Source: Aselliscus stoliczkanus (taxonomy: Eukaryota > Chordata > Mammalia > Chiroptera > Hipposideridae). From it: DNA of 64,000 nucleotides. Of the stretch, positions 47,249 to 58,484 are shown piece after piece. The notes under the pieces are model-generated. The model did no database searches and had not been told where the DNA came from. It saw only the letters and a program-made list of their open reading frames with translations. Position 1 is the first letter of the stretch. Each line of letters starts with the position of its first letter. The position numbers and the translations under genes were made by a program. The DNA is taken from contig CM066731.1 in NCBI GenBank assembly GCA_033961575.1, positions 132,673,001-132,737,000 of the forward strand. The letters are read 5' to 3'.

Positions 47249-47279
47249 CACTAACTTTTAAAACACTCTCAGCTTTGCC

Positions 47280-47920
47280 TCCAGAACAATTTTAAAATCT
47301 GTCCCTTCCTTTCACCACTCTCCCTAATACCACTACCCTACTTTAGATGTTTATCAAGCTTCACTTTTTCAATAGTTTTCTGATTAGTTTTCAGGGCTCC
47401 ACTTTTTTTCTACTCTAACATATACCTTATGTTCCCTGACTGACAGACTTCTCCTTCTAAAATATATGCCACTTCTATGATAAACACAGTAGTTTACTCC
47501 ACACTTTAAATTTAGTCAATTCCATGTCTGGTCTCCAGGCTAAATCAGGCCTAATTGTGGGCCGTGGTCTATTAAAGATTTTTAGCAAATAGTAATTTAT
47601 TGTCCAGCATACATGATTTGACAGGATAATAGATTGTTTGAACCTGGTAGTCCCTATAGAATTCCACAGGAGACTAGCTCTTCTTTGAAAAAAGAAATGG
47701 TTCCATGGTTAAATAAATTTAGGATACTAGATCAAATGGTACATTTCCTTTCTAAAATTTGTTGCGTGAATAGGTTTTTTTAACTGTAGAGCTTCTCAAA
47801 GCCTGAAATATGGTGATTTATATTGTAAACCTCTAAGCGGGAAACATAGTAAGCAAGATTTCCCAAATTCTCATTGGGAACAACTTGTCAGTATGTCACT
47901 GGGCACTTAATGCTTTTCAG
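47280..47920. other. Unassigned intergenic sequence
   Basis: I recognise no gene or repeat. Confidence 0.5.
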
Positions 47921-47924
47921 AAGC

Positions 47925-48045
47925 ACATTATGGCATACGTGCTTAAAGAAATGACCTTTGGAATTAAGCAACTTGGGTTCAAAACCTGACTTCATGCTGT
48001 GAACTGATTTAAGTCAACTTCATAATTCCCAATTATTAGATTTCT
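47925..48045 (+). mobile_element. Possible MIR fragment
   Basis: 'gacctttggaattaagcaacttgggttcaaaacctgac' resembles the MIR tRNA-like/core boundary. It is followed by weakly matching sequence. Confidence 0.45.
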
Positions 48046-48049
48046 TTTT

Positions 48050-48860
48050 TGGTGAGGGCTGTAGATCTTGCCCCATCCTCACACTCTTCTCTCACATACA
48101 AGAGATGATAAGTTACAATGAGAGCAAGATTCGGACCGGATCCTTTCATAGGTTCCAATATTTCTTAGCACACAATCAAACATGAAACATCAAATCTGTG
48201 TTATGTGTGAGTTTGATGTAAACATCTCTGTCCTTTCAGACTCCTCAACTAGACTTTTCATGAAAGGATTAATTCAAAACAGATGTGACAGTCTTCTATG
48301 CAGGAAGGATTCTGCTCAACTCCTGGTCAGAATTATGCAGCAGAATCCTGTCTTACTGAACGTAAGATCCAATTTTGTCCTACTGCCAGAGTGCCCACGT
48401 AAGAAGCAGGCTGTGAGATAGGGTTAAGGGTGCAAAAATCGTCCATACATTAAAGAAAATAGTGTGGGCAGACCTGACACAGCTCAGTGTGGTCAGCCAA
48501 CCACACTCCTCGAGGAGGTTTAGGGAGTCCTCTGAGTCAGCTGCAGCACTGCTTCAAAGTGTATAGTTTGCTGACATCATAGATTCATAAATCCTCCTTT
48601 ATCATCACTTATGCTAATTAGCAAAATGTCTAGTGCTGGTCAGAGATGAAAATAGTTTGAGCTGTAGAAGTAGGCTCTGAGTGTAGAATTCTGGTCAGAG
48701 TTCTTCAAATGCCAAGTAATCACCTGTGAGTATGCATTCTTAATGAAAGCACTTCAAATATTAACAAACTACTTCAAAGGCGTAGATTAAAAGCCAACGT
48801 ACACAATGTTGTCTACGCCAAAATGTTATTAAAGTAAATCAGAGATAATGTAAGATTTCT
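48050..48860. other. Unassigned sequence with above-average complexity
   Basis: A plus-strand open frame at 48182-48421 (79 codons) shows no domain. The stretch has more balanced base composition than its surroundings and no recognisable repeat, so it may be unique sequence. Confidence 0.4.
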
Positions 48861-48864
48861 CTGC

Positions 48865-49020
48865 TTATTATCTGTGTGTACTTGAGCAATGTATTTAACC
48901 TCTTAAAGCATCAGCTTCTTCCTTTGAAAAATAAAGATAATGATAGTTTTTACCCCATGACATTGTGGGGTGAGTGCTTAACAAAGGGCATGATGAATAA
49001 GGACACTTGATAAAAGTCAC
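48865..49020 (+). mobile_element. MIR SINE
   Basis: MIR order: 'tacttgagcaatgtatttaacctcttaaagcatcagcttcttcctttgaaaaataaagataatgatag', then 'tgacattgtggggtgagtgcttaacaaagggcatg'. Confidence 0.75.
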
Positions 49021-52000
49021 CTGTTCTATGTTTGCAGGGTTGGAACATGTAACTGGGAGTAAAATAAATAATCGAAGTTATCTGGCTTGTTGGCGAAAGA
49101 GCAAGAGAGAATCCAAGCTATGGACATTGATGTTCTGAACAATGTTTATTTTAAATGCATGTATTACTAGAAAGATGAGGGCTCTTAATCATTCTTACTG
49201 TAAGTAATGTCAGTCAATCAGTTGATTTCCATCTGGATAAGATTGGTATCGTTTCAGACTGGAAGTTTTGATTTGGTAATAGAAAGGAAAAAGATATTTT
49301 TGGGCTATTAGATTCTAATTCAAAGCTTTGACTGTCCAGGTGGTAACAAATGCAGGTAGAATAAGAGAGATCTATTTGGAGGTGGGAAAAGAGTTAGAAA
49401 AGAACATAGATAGATTTCAAAGAAAATGCAATTTACAAGTTTATTTCAGAATGTGTGTGTTGTGCTATGTGCTGATAATCACCCTTCAGTTAACTTTTGC
49501 AATATTACACTTTTTATAATTTCTGTGAAATATGGATCATTACAAGAAAGTCAATTTAGCCTGGCCCTTTTGAGAATGAATTACTCTATTGAATGTAGAT
49601 TGAAATATTTTTCAAACTCCTAAATTCAGTGATTCATTTATTAATAATAGAATGCATTGGATTAATGTACTGTGTTAAGGTGGCAATGGGTTATTGATTT
49701 TTGCCAATACAATGCATATTTTCTAGGATCAATCTATTTCATTACGATATTGGTATATCTTGTATCTGGAATTGTACTTTGAAAATGATTTTATTCTAGA
49801 ACTGACAGTCTAGAATGGCTGTCTAATTACAAGGAATTTTATCTGAATTTTACAGTATTTTTGTACTTAAAGCCATGCTGATGGTGTGATTTATTTATCT
49901 TCATGGGCTTACTTGTTCTGTACTCTTACAACCCACTTTCTTCATATAGTATTATTTAGGATAATATCTCAACTGTAGTGACCTCAATATTCCCTAATGT
50001 AGCTCTACATAGATTATTAACATCACTATTATTTCATTACTTGTTCCACACCTCCTTTAAATAGTTTGACTGTTTTATTATATCTCTTTGATATTAGGTT
50101 CTCATTATCATAATTATATTTTGACGACCTGTATTATATATCCAGTCTAAAATATTTCATTTGTCTGATTGTATTAGTTTTATTTTGGTGACACTTGATT
50201 CATTTTTAATCAAGTAGAAAATTATTATTTTGATATTTGATAGTCTGAGGAAAAATATTTCTGTTGACAAACATTGCTACCTTGCTTAGATATGAGAAAA
50301 ATAAGATGATAAAGGGTGGATGATACTATTAAGTATTTGCATATTATATGTAGAATGTATACTTACGATATACGCATGCAACAAATATGTGCATGCAATA
50401 AATAATATATATTCACCTATCTCTCACTTAAAAACTTTTAATTTATGCCTGAAATATCCTGCCAATAAAGTGAAAAGCCATTAAATGAACAAAAACATTT
50501 CCGTTAATTTTAATGGAAAAAATTATGCATTCTACCCTACCCAAGATACCAGTAAAATTTTCACAAATAAAAAAAATCTATCCACTGAAAAACAGAAACA
50601 AGTTATCTAAGAAAAAGAATCAATTTGGAAGTAAACAGTTCACAGAAAATTTAAAGTAATGAAAGTATGAAAGTGTATTCATTTTTTCTTGTTTTTTTTT
50701 TTTTGTTTGTTTGTTTGTTTGTTTTTTGCACCAGTTTCTTTAACAAATATTCAACCATTTTTTGGTCATGGTCATTTTGCGCTTAACTACTTACTTATGA
50801 AGATAGAACATAGGAAAACACTTTCCAGAGCAAAATAGGTACAAAACAGGAGACTCTGGTGAAATACATGGAAATAATGGTGTTACATGTGCACAACACA
50901 GATGGGGAAAGTTATAGAAGATCACTTGGAAAGGCACACTGCAAAAATGTTCCATCTGATATTCTCCAACCAAACACTGTGGTAATTAAATTGGTATTTG
51001 TCTTTGCCTGCAACTGTAATTTGAAATATTACATCTTATAGTATATTTATTTAGTGTGTGCAGGCTTTTTTTTTTTTGTTAAAATATACCCCCAAAAGCC
51101 AGAGAAACTGTTGTTAGAAAAAGTCTTTAAGCCTGTGATATAAGTCTGTTATTTATTTTTAAACTCTAATCAAACTGCTAATATCTATTTAATACACCTT
51201 TCATTCATTTGCAACAAATGCCATTCACGGGCTTAGAAGACATAGAACCGTGAGCTAATTAAGGCGTGCTGTAGCTCACAGTAAGCCTGGAGGAGGAGGG
51301 ATGATTTAGCAGGGCAGTCAATATTCAAAACAAAGAATCCAAAATTAAACATTAGAGGTCTTTTTATACATTGATATCTGTCAAATATATGGGCTTCATT
51401 TTTTCTTTTAGAAGTTTCAGATATTGATGTAGCTATAATATACAGTCTGATTTCCCAGTTATGTATAATTCCATAATGATGCAATATATATAAAGCTTTA
51501 CTGTAATAGTTATTTTACATTCAATTACAAAATATCTGATATATCTTAGTGATATTCAATTATACAATTAAATAAGTTGTGATTGATTTTGCTTACATCT
51601 GGAATCAATTTTAATGCCTGAAATTTCTAGTTTTGGCAATATTTTTAATGTCATATTTCACCTTTTCATGTATTTGCTTTGGAAGATTTATTGTGATTTT
51701 TTTCCCTCTATTTTAGCAACAATTCTTGGAGTTTATTATTGTTTGACTCATTTTAAGTCTGTGAGTCTATATTAAAGTCTGCATGTTTATATTATTAAGG
51801 AGAAAGAAGCTTTATATTGATTATTGATTTACTACTATATTTTTCAATTGTTCAAATCAGTGCAGTGAACACTGAAGCAAAGGCATATAAAAGTGAATTT
51901 GATACTTATTTGCAAAGCTAGAGCAAGGTGTAGCATGACTCTTAACCTTGTGTTTTATGATGGTTATTTGATCTGAATTTTGATCAGCTATTCACATACC

Positions 52001-53537
52001 TATGTGTATAATGGCACCACTAGTTAATTAAATACAAATTTTATCATCACCCTGTTACAACATAGGGCGAGGGGAACAAAGAGGAAATGTGAGAGTGAGC
52101 AAAGTTATCCTATTGTGTTAAGATCTACTATTAAACCCCAAGTCCTTTATCCTTTCTTGCCAGTGTGGTCCTATGACTAAATTCTCACATATAGCATGTG
52201 AATGGAATGATGTGTTCAACTTCTAGTTCAACTGATTAAGATGTCTACCGTCGACTTGCTTTTCCTCTCTCATTTTGATGATTGAAAATGGTAACAACTG
52301 AAAAAATCTTGGAAGTGTCATGTTAAGAATGGAAGAATTGTCTTGCTAGCCTGGGTCCAGGGTGACTTTGCCTATATGGGCTCATCTATCTACTGTGGAC
52401 TATAATATGAGGAAGGAAAGTACATTTCTTTGTTTTTTGATCAGTGTATTTTTCAGTCACTTGTTTACAGTAGGTTAGTGTTCAGTCTAACTAAAGCAAC
52501 TATGCAGTTTCTCTGGTGGTGATTGTTGGATGACCGTATAATTGTCCAAACTGGGAACTTCTAAGGATAAAAGTGGGTTCAATTAATAATGTATGTAGGA
52601 AAACAGGTGTGAATTGGGAGCATTCAGATGAAGGGGGAAGATGCAATGATTCAGAGCTGCTCTGTTGTAAAGCCACATTTCTTTTCCTACAATAGCAGTC
52701 TTATTGTGTCACTTATCCAAGTATGTTATCAGCCTCCTGCAGATATTAAGACCTTTCACCATCTAGTTTATAATAGGTACTATTATTTTATTACTCAGCA
52801 CTTCCCATAATGGAGATATTTTTTCTCACTAAAATATTTAAAGAGCAAAATAAATTTTTGAGAAAAATTGTCACCCCAAGGTGCTTCCCTCATAGAAGAG
52901 CCATGTTATACTGACCCTGCTTTTGGTGGCTCTAGGGTTTCCATATGGTCTTAGCACAGAGTTAGTCTAGGTCTCTGCTCCCAGGACTCTTGCCTTCTCT
53001 AATTAGCCTCTCTGCATTTGGAATCCTCATTCATATAATGAGACTAAGACTGTTTAATTCACATTGTGATTGTGAAGATTACAAGAAAGAAAGCACATAA
53101 GGTGTTGATCATAGTGTCTGGCCAATGACACCCAGTCAATGGGCAGTGGCAATAAACAAAAGTTAGTTCCAAAATTCCTGAAACTAGATACATCTAAAGC
53201 AGAATTCTTCATCCCTTTATAACCTGTACATCTTTCTATGGTATATTTTTCTTTTTGGGCGGAGGGGGTCATGAGACATTAGGATGCCCAGACTTGAGTA
53301 TCTCCAGCTTCTCTTTCATTCCCATTCCTCAATTCCATTACGTCACTACAGCCTGTGATTTTTATCTCTTGGACCCTGTCTTTCTCTCTTTCTACTGCTG
53401 CTGTAGCAGTTCCAGCTCCTTTTGGGATTGAATAATTGCACAGTATTTTAGCTGTTTATTTATGTCCTATATCATTTTTTCCCCCTGCAGTCAATCCTCC
53501 ACATAGCTACACAACTTTTTTTCAAAGAAGGTAACTC
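49021..53537. other. Long AT-rich, repeat-poor stretch
   Basis: No gene or confident interspersed repeat is visible. Low-complexity features are a (TTTG)n run at 50691-50726 and oligo(T) at 51068. 50340-50420 has an alternating purine/pyrimidine patch. 51180-51490 is compositionally more complex and could be unique or conserved sequence. Confidence 0.45.
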
Positions 53538-53646
53538 TTTTTTTTTTTTTTTTGAGAGCAGTGTCACTGGCCCTCATATGTGGGACCAAACCGGGGCCGC
53601 TGGCTTCCCAAGCCAGCGCTTAACCACTGCACCACTTGGCTGGCCC
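53538..53646 (-). mobile_element. tRNA-derived SINE, short type
   Basis: Oligo(T) followed by 'agcagtgtcactggccctcatatgtgggacc', a B-box complement and the head complement 'ccacttggctggccc'. No clear target-site duplication is visible, perhaps because the right flank became T-rich. Confidence 0.92.
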
Positions 53647-53882
53647 AACATATTTTTTTAAATTTAAAAAAATCTATGCTTAAGGTAAAATTTTTATGAA
53701 AAAATTGGAGTACAAAAAATACATTAAAATGCATCTTGTTATTTCATCATCTAGAGATACTATTTTTTTCTGTGTATGTATGTAGTAATATGGGAACATT
53801 TGTATTTGTAAATGGCACCATATTATACATACAATCAACTTTAGATGGGTCCAAGTCCTGGGTAAAAAGAGTTACAGATTTT

Positions 53883-53993
53883 GGGCTGGCCGAGTGACGC
53901 GGTGGTTAAGCACTGGCTTGGGGATGCCAGTGGCCTGGGTTCAGGTCCCACATATGAGGGCCAGTGACACTGCCCTCAAAAAATCAAAAAAAA
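53883..53993 (+). mobile_element. tRNA-derived SINE, short type
   Basis: Head 'gggctggccgagtgacgcggtggttaagcac', B-box GGTTCAGGTCCCACA, motif CCAGTGACACTGCCCTC, A-rich tail. A perfect 11-bp target-site duplication TTACAGATTTT lies at 53872-53882 and 53994-54004. It is only 236 bp from the previous SINE and in opposite orientation. Confidence 0.95.
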
Positions 53994-54124
53994 TTACAGA
54001 TTTTACTTACTGCTAAAATACCTAATATCATTTCTACTGTGTTTGATAAAATAAAGAACTCCTGAATTCATACCTCTCAAAGCAGAGCCCTATTAATTGA
54101 CAAGGGAACATTTATTTTGATAAT

Positions 54125-54605
54125 TTTATCACATGATGAAATGGGTTGCATGATTACCTCCTAAAAGATATGTGCATGTCCTAATTCCTGGAGCCTGTAA
54201 ATGTTAACTTATTTGGTAAAAGAGTCTTTGCAGCTGTAATTAAGTAAAGGATTTTGAGATGTTGAGATAATCCTGGATTATCCAGGGGGGATTCTAAATT
54301 CAATGACAGGCACCCTTATGAGAAAAGAAGACATAGACACACAGGGGAAAAGATGATATGAAAATGGAGGCAGAAATTAGAATTCTGTGGCCATAGCCAA
54401 GGAAGACAATTGTTGACACCTGCCAGAAACTGGGAGAAGGAAGGAGGAATTCTCCCCTAGCACTAGACTGTAACCCTGCTGACACTAGATTTCAGAAGTC
54501 TGCTATCCAGAATTGCAATGAAATAAATTTCTGTTGTCTTAAGTCACCCAGTTTGTTACAATTTATACAACAGTCACAAAAAATACACATGACACATTAA
54601 TACAT
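54125..54605 (+). mobile_element. MLT1-type solo LTR
   Basis: Clear MLT1 order: 'atatgtgcatgtcctaattcctggagcctgtaaatgttaac', 'ttgcagctgtaattaagtaaaggattttgagat', 'tcctggattatccagg', 'ccaggaagacaa'-like 'gccaaggaagac', 'ccagaaactgggagaag' and 'aataaatttctgttgtcttaagtcacccagtttgtta'. It is an ERVL-MaLR relic without internal genes. Confidence 0.85.
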
Positions 54606-54744
54606 ATTTTCCCAACTAACGTATGTAAGGAGCCTATTCTTATGCCAAAATTTTCTTACAGACACTTGCAAGAAGATACGCACAATGAGATTTTTAATGA
54701 GTGAAACTTACTTTTGATAAAGAGAATAACAGGAATGGGGCTTA

Positions 54745-55487
54745 CCATTGTTTTAGTTTTCTACAGCTACATAAAAATTGCCATAAACTTAGTTGCTTAG
54801 AGCAGCAAAAATTTATTATCTCAGAGTTACGTAAGTCAGAAGTGTGGGCATAACATGACTCGATTCTCTACTTAGTGGTCTCACTAGGCTGACATGAAAA
54901 TGTTGTCTGCAGCTGTGGTTCTCATGAGGGTAGTCAGGGCTCTCTAACAAGCTCATCTGTTGTAGGAAGAATTAATTTCCTTGCCACAGTATGGATGTTT
55001 TCTTGCTACCTGTGGGTTGGGAACAACTGTCTTCTCCTGAAGGCCCACTCCGACTGTAAAGTCAACAATGGTATGAATCCTTCTCATTCTTTGAATACCT
55101 CTGAATTCTTCTTTTGCAAATAGCTGGAGAAAAAGCTTTTATTTTATGTGGGGCCGGCTGAGTGGCGCGGTAGTTACGAGCTGTCTTGGGACGCCAGCGG
55201 CCCTGGTTCAGATCCCACATATGAGAGCCAGTGACACTGCCCTCTTAAAAAAACAAAAACAAACAAACAAAAAAACAAACAAAAAAGATTTATGTGATCA
55301 TCACCAAGACAATCTCTCTGTCTTAACCTCAACTGATTTGGGATTTTAATTACATCTGCAGCATCCTTTCACAGCAGTACTTAGATTAGTGTTTGATTGC
55401 AAAACTGGGAAAAGGCATGTGTACCCCAGTGCCTGGGAATATTATGGGGGCTATCATAGTCTTCTGCCTACCATAATGCGTCTGCTT
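54745..55487 (-). mobile_element. MLT1-type LTR, reverse orientation, split by a SINE
   Basis: The plus strand reads 'ttctacagctacataaaaattgccataaacttagttgcttagagcagcaaaaatttattatctc' at the left and 'caactgatttgggattttaattacatctgcag' at the right, the complement of an MLT1-like LTR. The middle is weaker. A SINE at 55151-55288 interrupts it. It lies head-on to the plus-strand MLT1 at 54125-54605. Confidence 0.65.
55151..55288 (+). mobile_element. tRNA-derived SINE, short type with long A/C tail
   Basis: Head 'ggccggctgagtggcgcggtagtta', B-box GGTTCAGATCCCACA, motif CCAGTGACACTGCCCTC and a tail of about 40 bases of A-runs with interspersed C. The 8-bp repeat TTTATGTG (55143-55150 and 55289-55296) is the target-site duplication. 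The 67-codon frame across it is SINE sequence, not a gene. Confidence 0.93.
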
Positions 55488-55838
55488 GAAACAACTAAAA
55501 AACTAGATCAAATGTATGGAACAATAGTTTTTATGTCATTGAACATCAGGCAATGATGGACAGTGGTGCTAAGAGATGTAGGAGCATGAGGTGAATCCTA
55601 CAATTTCTTACTACAAGGAGAAGGTTTCTAGGCTATCTCACAAGGAAAAGTCCAGAAAGAGCCCAGCAGTTTCTCTAAGCTGAGGAGAAGGAACTGAGAG
55701 TCTGTGAGGCAAAGGGAAGAGTTCTGAAGAAGAAAGAGGGATACAGAGAGAGAACTCTTGAAATCTCAGTGGGTTTCCTTCATGTCTTCAGCTGAGTACT
55801 GATCAACATATGCACAGGTAGAACTTAACCATGTTTTG

Positions 55839-56280
55839 TGTTTTTTTTAGAATTTTTTTTTTTTATTGGGGTATTGGGGAAGGGGAACAGACAAGTTGCT
55901 ATCCTTTTGTTCTTCAGTCTAGTTGTGGAGGACATCACTTCACTGGCCCATGTTGGTATTATCATTGCTCCCTTCCCGGGTGAGGCAGTTGTTTGAAAGC
56001 CATTGGACCACCGCTCACTGGTGGCTTATGGCAGCTCATGAAAGTGCGTGCCAGGCTCACACTGGCTGCCGGCCACTCACTGTAGCGTATGGCAGCCCTC
56101 TGTAGCCTACACCGTTGCCTGCAACTCATGGCAGCCCAGCTCCAGGTGGAGCTGTTGTTCACAAACTTAGCTGTAGAGGGCACAGCATCACTAACCCTAA
56201 TGTGGGATCTGAGCTGGGGCCCTGCTGCTCAGAGCTGGCATCCCAAGCCAACTCTTAACCAACACGCCACTTGGCTGGCC
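55839..56280 (-). mobile_element. Long composite SINE (about 440 bp)
   Basis: The sense strand is the minus strand. The head (56280 leftwards) is the same tRNA-like GGGCCAGCCAAGTGGCG start as in the short SINE, with a body that keeps 'atcccacattagggttagtgatgctg' (short-SINE-like) and then continues for about 300 bases. It ends in a CCCCAATAAAA-type tail (complement at 55852-55872), which contains an AATAAA signal. A 15-bp target-site duplication with one mismatch, CTTAACCATGTTTTG / CTTAGCCATGTTTTG, lies at 55824-55838 and 56281-56295. It is inserted in the L1 5' UTR. Confidence 0.88.
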
Positions 56281-57649
56281 CTTAGCCATGTTTTGAAAGA
56301 AAACCACTCAAAAGGATTAATGGACTGAAAGAATAATCCCAAGGATTTACACAAGGTTGGAAATAGTTCCTATCAGATACAGTGAAAAATGTCATCATTT
56401 GTGGTATATTGGGTAGAATATTCTGAAATGTGTTACTTTAGTAGTGGATTAATATTAGCCCTAGACTAAATTCTGTTCTATTCCCTATGTGATAGAGCTT
56501 AAAAGCATTAAAGGATCAAACTGTTCCAAGCAAATTAACTCTAGTCCAGAAAAAAAACTCAAGACTATTTGAGTATAAAAATAGCACTCAACAAGATCAA
56601 ATTTTATAATGTCTGGTATCCAATTAAAAAACAAACAAACATTGTAGGCATGGAAGGAAATCAGGAAAATATGACCTAAAAAGAAGACAAAGTCGATCAA
56701 TAGGAACACAACCTAGAAATGGCATAGATGATAGAATTAATACATGAGAACAAGAAAGCAGTTATTGTAGCTGTTATATATGTTCAAGAATGAGGAAAAG
56801 AAAAAAAGTTCTAAAAAGATGTGGAAGACCTAAAAAAAAAACCCAAATTAAATTTCCAGAGACAAAAATGACAATGTCTAAAATAAAAAATATACTGATT
56901 AATAATTAAATAATTAAATCAGTAAAAATATACTGATTAATAATTAAAATATAGGATTAATAAAAGATTATCCTGCAGAAGAAAAAATAATAACAGAAAC
57001 CTGAATTCAAACACCGAATATTGTTAAGATGTGAAATTTCTCCATATTCTCCCCATAAATTGGTATATATATTCAATGTAATCGCAATTAAAATCACATC
57101 AAAGCTTTTTTATAGAAGTTGACAAGCTCCTTCTAAAAGTCAGATGGAAATTCAAAGTCTAGGGTAACCAAACTTTGACAAAGAAATAGAAATTTTTAGG
57201 ATTTCCACTACCTGAGATCCATTCTTATTTAAAGCTGCAGTAATCAAGACTAGTGGTTTGCCTAAGGGTAAACAAACAGAGGAGTCAAACAGAATAGAGT
57301 ACAGAATTAGAACCATACATTGAATTCTGACAGAGAAGCAAAGGCAATTTAGTTGATAAAGTATAGTCTTTTAGTAACCTATATGAAAACAATTGGGTAT
57401 TCATATGCAAAAACATGAATTTCAATGCGTATCTCTCTCACCATATACAAAATTGACTTAGATGATTTATAGAACTACATGTAAATCATAAAGCTGTAGA
57501 TCTTTTAGAAGAAAACTTAAGAGAAAATATAGTCGAGTTAGGCAAATATTTCTGTGATATAACACAAAAATCATTATCTATTAAACAGTAAATGGATAAA
57601 TTAAGCTTCATCAAAACTAAAAACTTCTGCTCTTTAAAAGACATTTACA

Positions 57650-57773
57650 GGGCCGGCCGAGTCATGCGGTGGTTGGGAGCTGGTTTGGGACGCTGGCGGC
57701 CCGGGGTTCAGATCCCGCATGTGAGGGTCAGTGACACTGCCCTCTACAAAAACCAAAAAAAAAAAAAAACAAG
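57650..57773 (+). mobile_element. tRNA-derived SINE, short type, young copy
   Basis: Head GGGCCGGCCGAGTCATGCGG, B-box GGTTCAGATCCC (57705-57716), motif CAGTGACACTGCCCTC and an A-tail. A perfect 16-bp target-site duplication TTAAAAGACATTTACA lies at 57634-57649 and 57774-57789. It is inserted in the end of the L1 ORF2, rebuilding the sequence on both sides. Intact duplication and tail suggest a comparatively recent insertion. Confidence 0.97.
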
Positions 57774-57829
57774 TTAAAAGACATTTACAAAAAAATGAAA
57801 AGAGAGGGATTAGATCATGTATACTGAAT

Positions 57830-58480
57830 CAAACCTGACTAGCCACTTCCCATGAGCCACCTTGGGAGTACATGAGGGGAGGCTGGAAGATTGATCAGGA
57901 GGAGGTTGATGAGTGGGGGATTTCTTTACAGAGGGAGGGACGGCTGTTAGAGATCTCTATTATTTTTCCTCCATCGCATATGGTAGGTGAATACTTCAAG
58001 GTCACCATAAGCCTGTAAGCAAGTAAGTGACCTTTAGAAGAAAGCTCCTTGAAGACCTTGCGCATGAGCTCTGGGAACAGGGGCAGGCAGAGACTAGCAC
58101 CTGATTCATGTATTACAAAAGGGTGAAGCTGAGAGCCTGGCTGGTTGCCTGACAGCAGAGCAGGGGAAGAAGGCCATAGTGCTTGTGAGCTGCATACACA
58201 AAATGCCAGGATATGTGCCTGCTGTTGCTCCCCGGGCATGGACCACACAGAAAGGAGTTAGCTGGCTGTGAGTTGTGCTGAAAGGAATTCACTGATCACC
58301 TGCAGGATATTATCCCAATAGACAGAGTCTGCTGTAGGGCGGGTTGTCACAAGTTCAGAAATGAAGATTTTCACAGCCAGCTGGAGGAGGCAATCTCACT
58401 CTAGCAAACTGAAATCAGTAATCTTATTGTGGGGATCACTGTGGAACCCACAAAAGGAACCTGAAGAGGACAAGTCAATA
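57830..58480. other. Unclassified GC-richer block
   Basis: This stretch is noticeably richer in G+C than its surroundings. It has a 117-codon open frame on the minus strand (58248-57895) without a recognised domain or start context. Composition and length would suit a solo LTR in reverse orientation, but I cannot match it to a family. Confidence 0.4.
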
Positions 58481-58484
58481 TTAG

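Larger units (their letters stand above)
55490..57825 (+). mobile_element. Old LINE-1, 5' UTR and ORF1 start joined to ORF2 end, with two SINE insertions
   Basis: The plus strand follows an L1M 5' UTR ('gaacatcaggcaatgatggacag' at 55540, 'gctgaggagaaggaactgagagtctgtgaggcaaaggg' at 55679, 'cttcagctgagtactgatcaacatatgcacagg' at 55787), then ORF1-proximal sequence ('ctggtatccaattaaaaa' at 56612, 'gaaatggcatagatgatagaatta' at 56715). It jumps at about 56890-56985 to the ORF2 C-terminus ('gcagtaatcaagactagtgg' at 57237, 'gaaaacttaagagaaaatat' at 57511, 'aagcttcatcaaaactaaaaacttctgctc' at 57603). Most of ORF1 and ORF2 is absent. A 38-bp-offset duplication marks the join (56891-56910 and 56929-56948). 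Confidence 0.75.

Noticed and set aside
55146..55349. Small protein starting upstream of the SINE
   Set aside because: The frame is made of SINE sequence and its A/C tail (K/Q/T/N run) and is interrupted by the insertion boundary.
57895..58248. 117-codon minus-strand open frame as a gene
   Set aside because: No recognisable domain and no splice or promoter context. It is better explained as part of an unclassified repeat.
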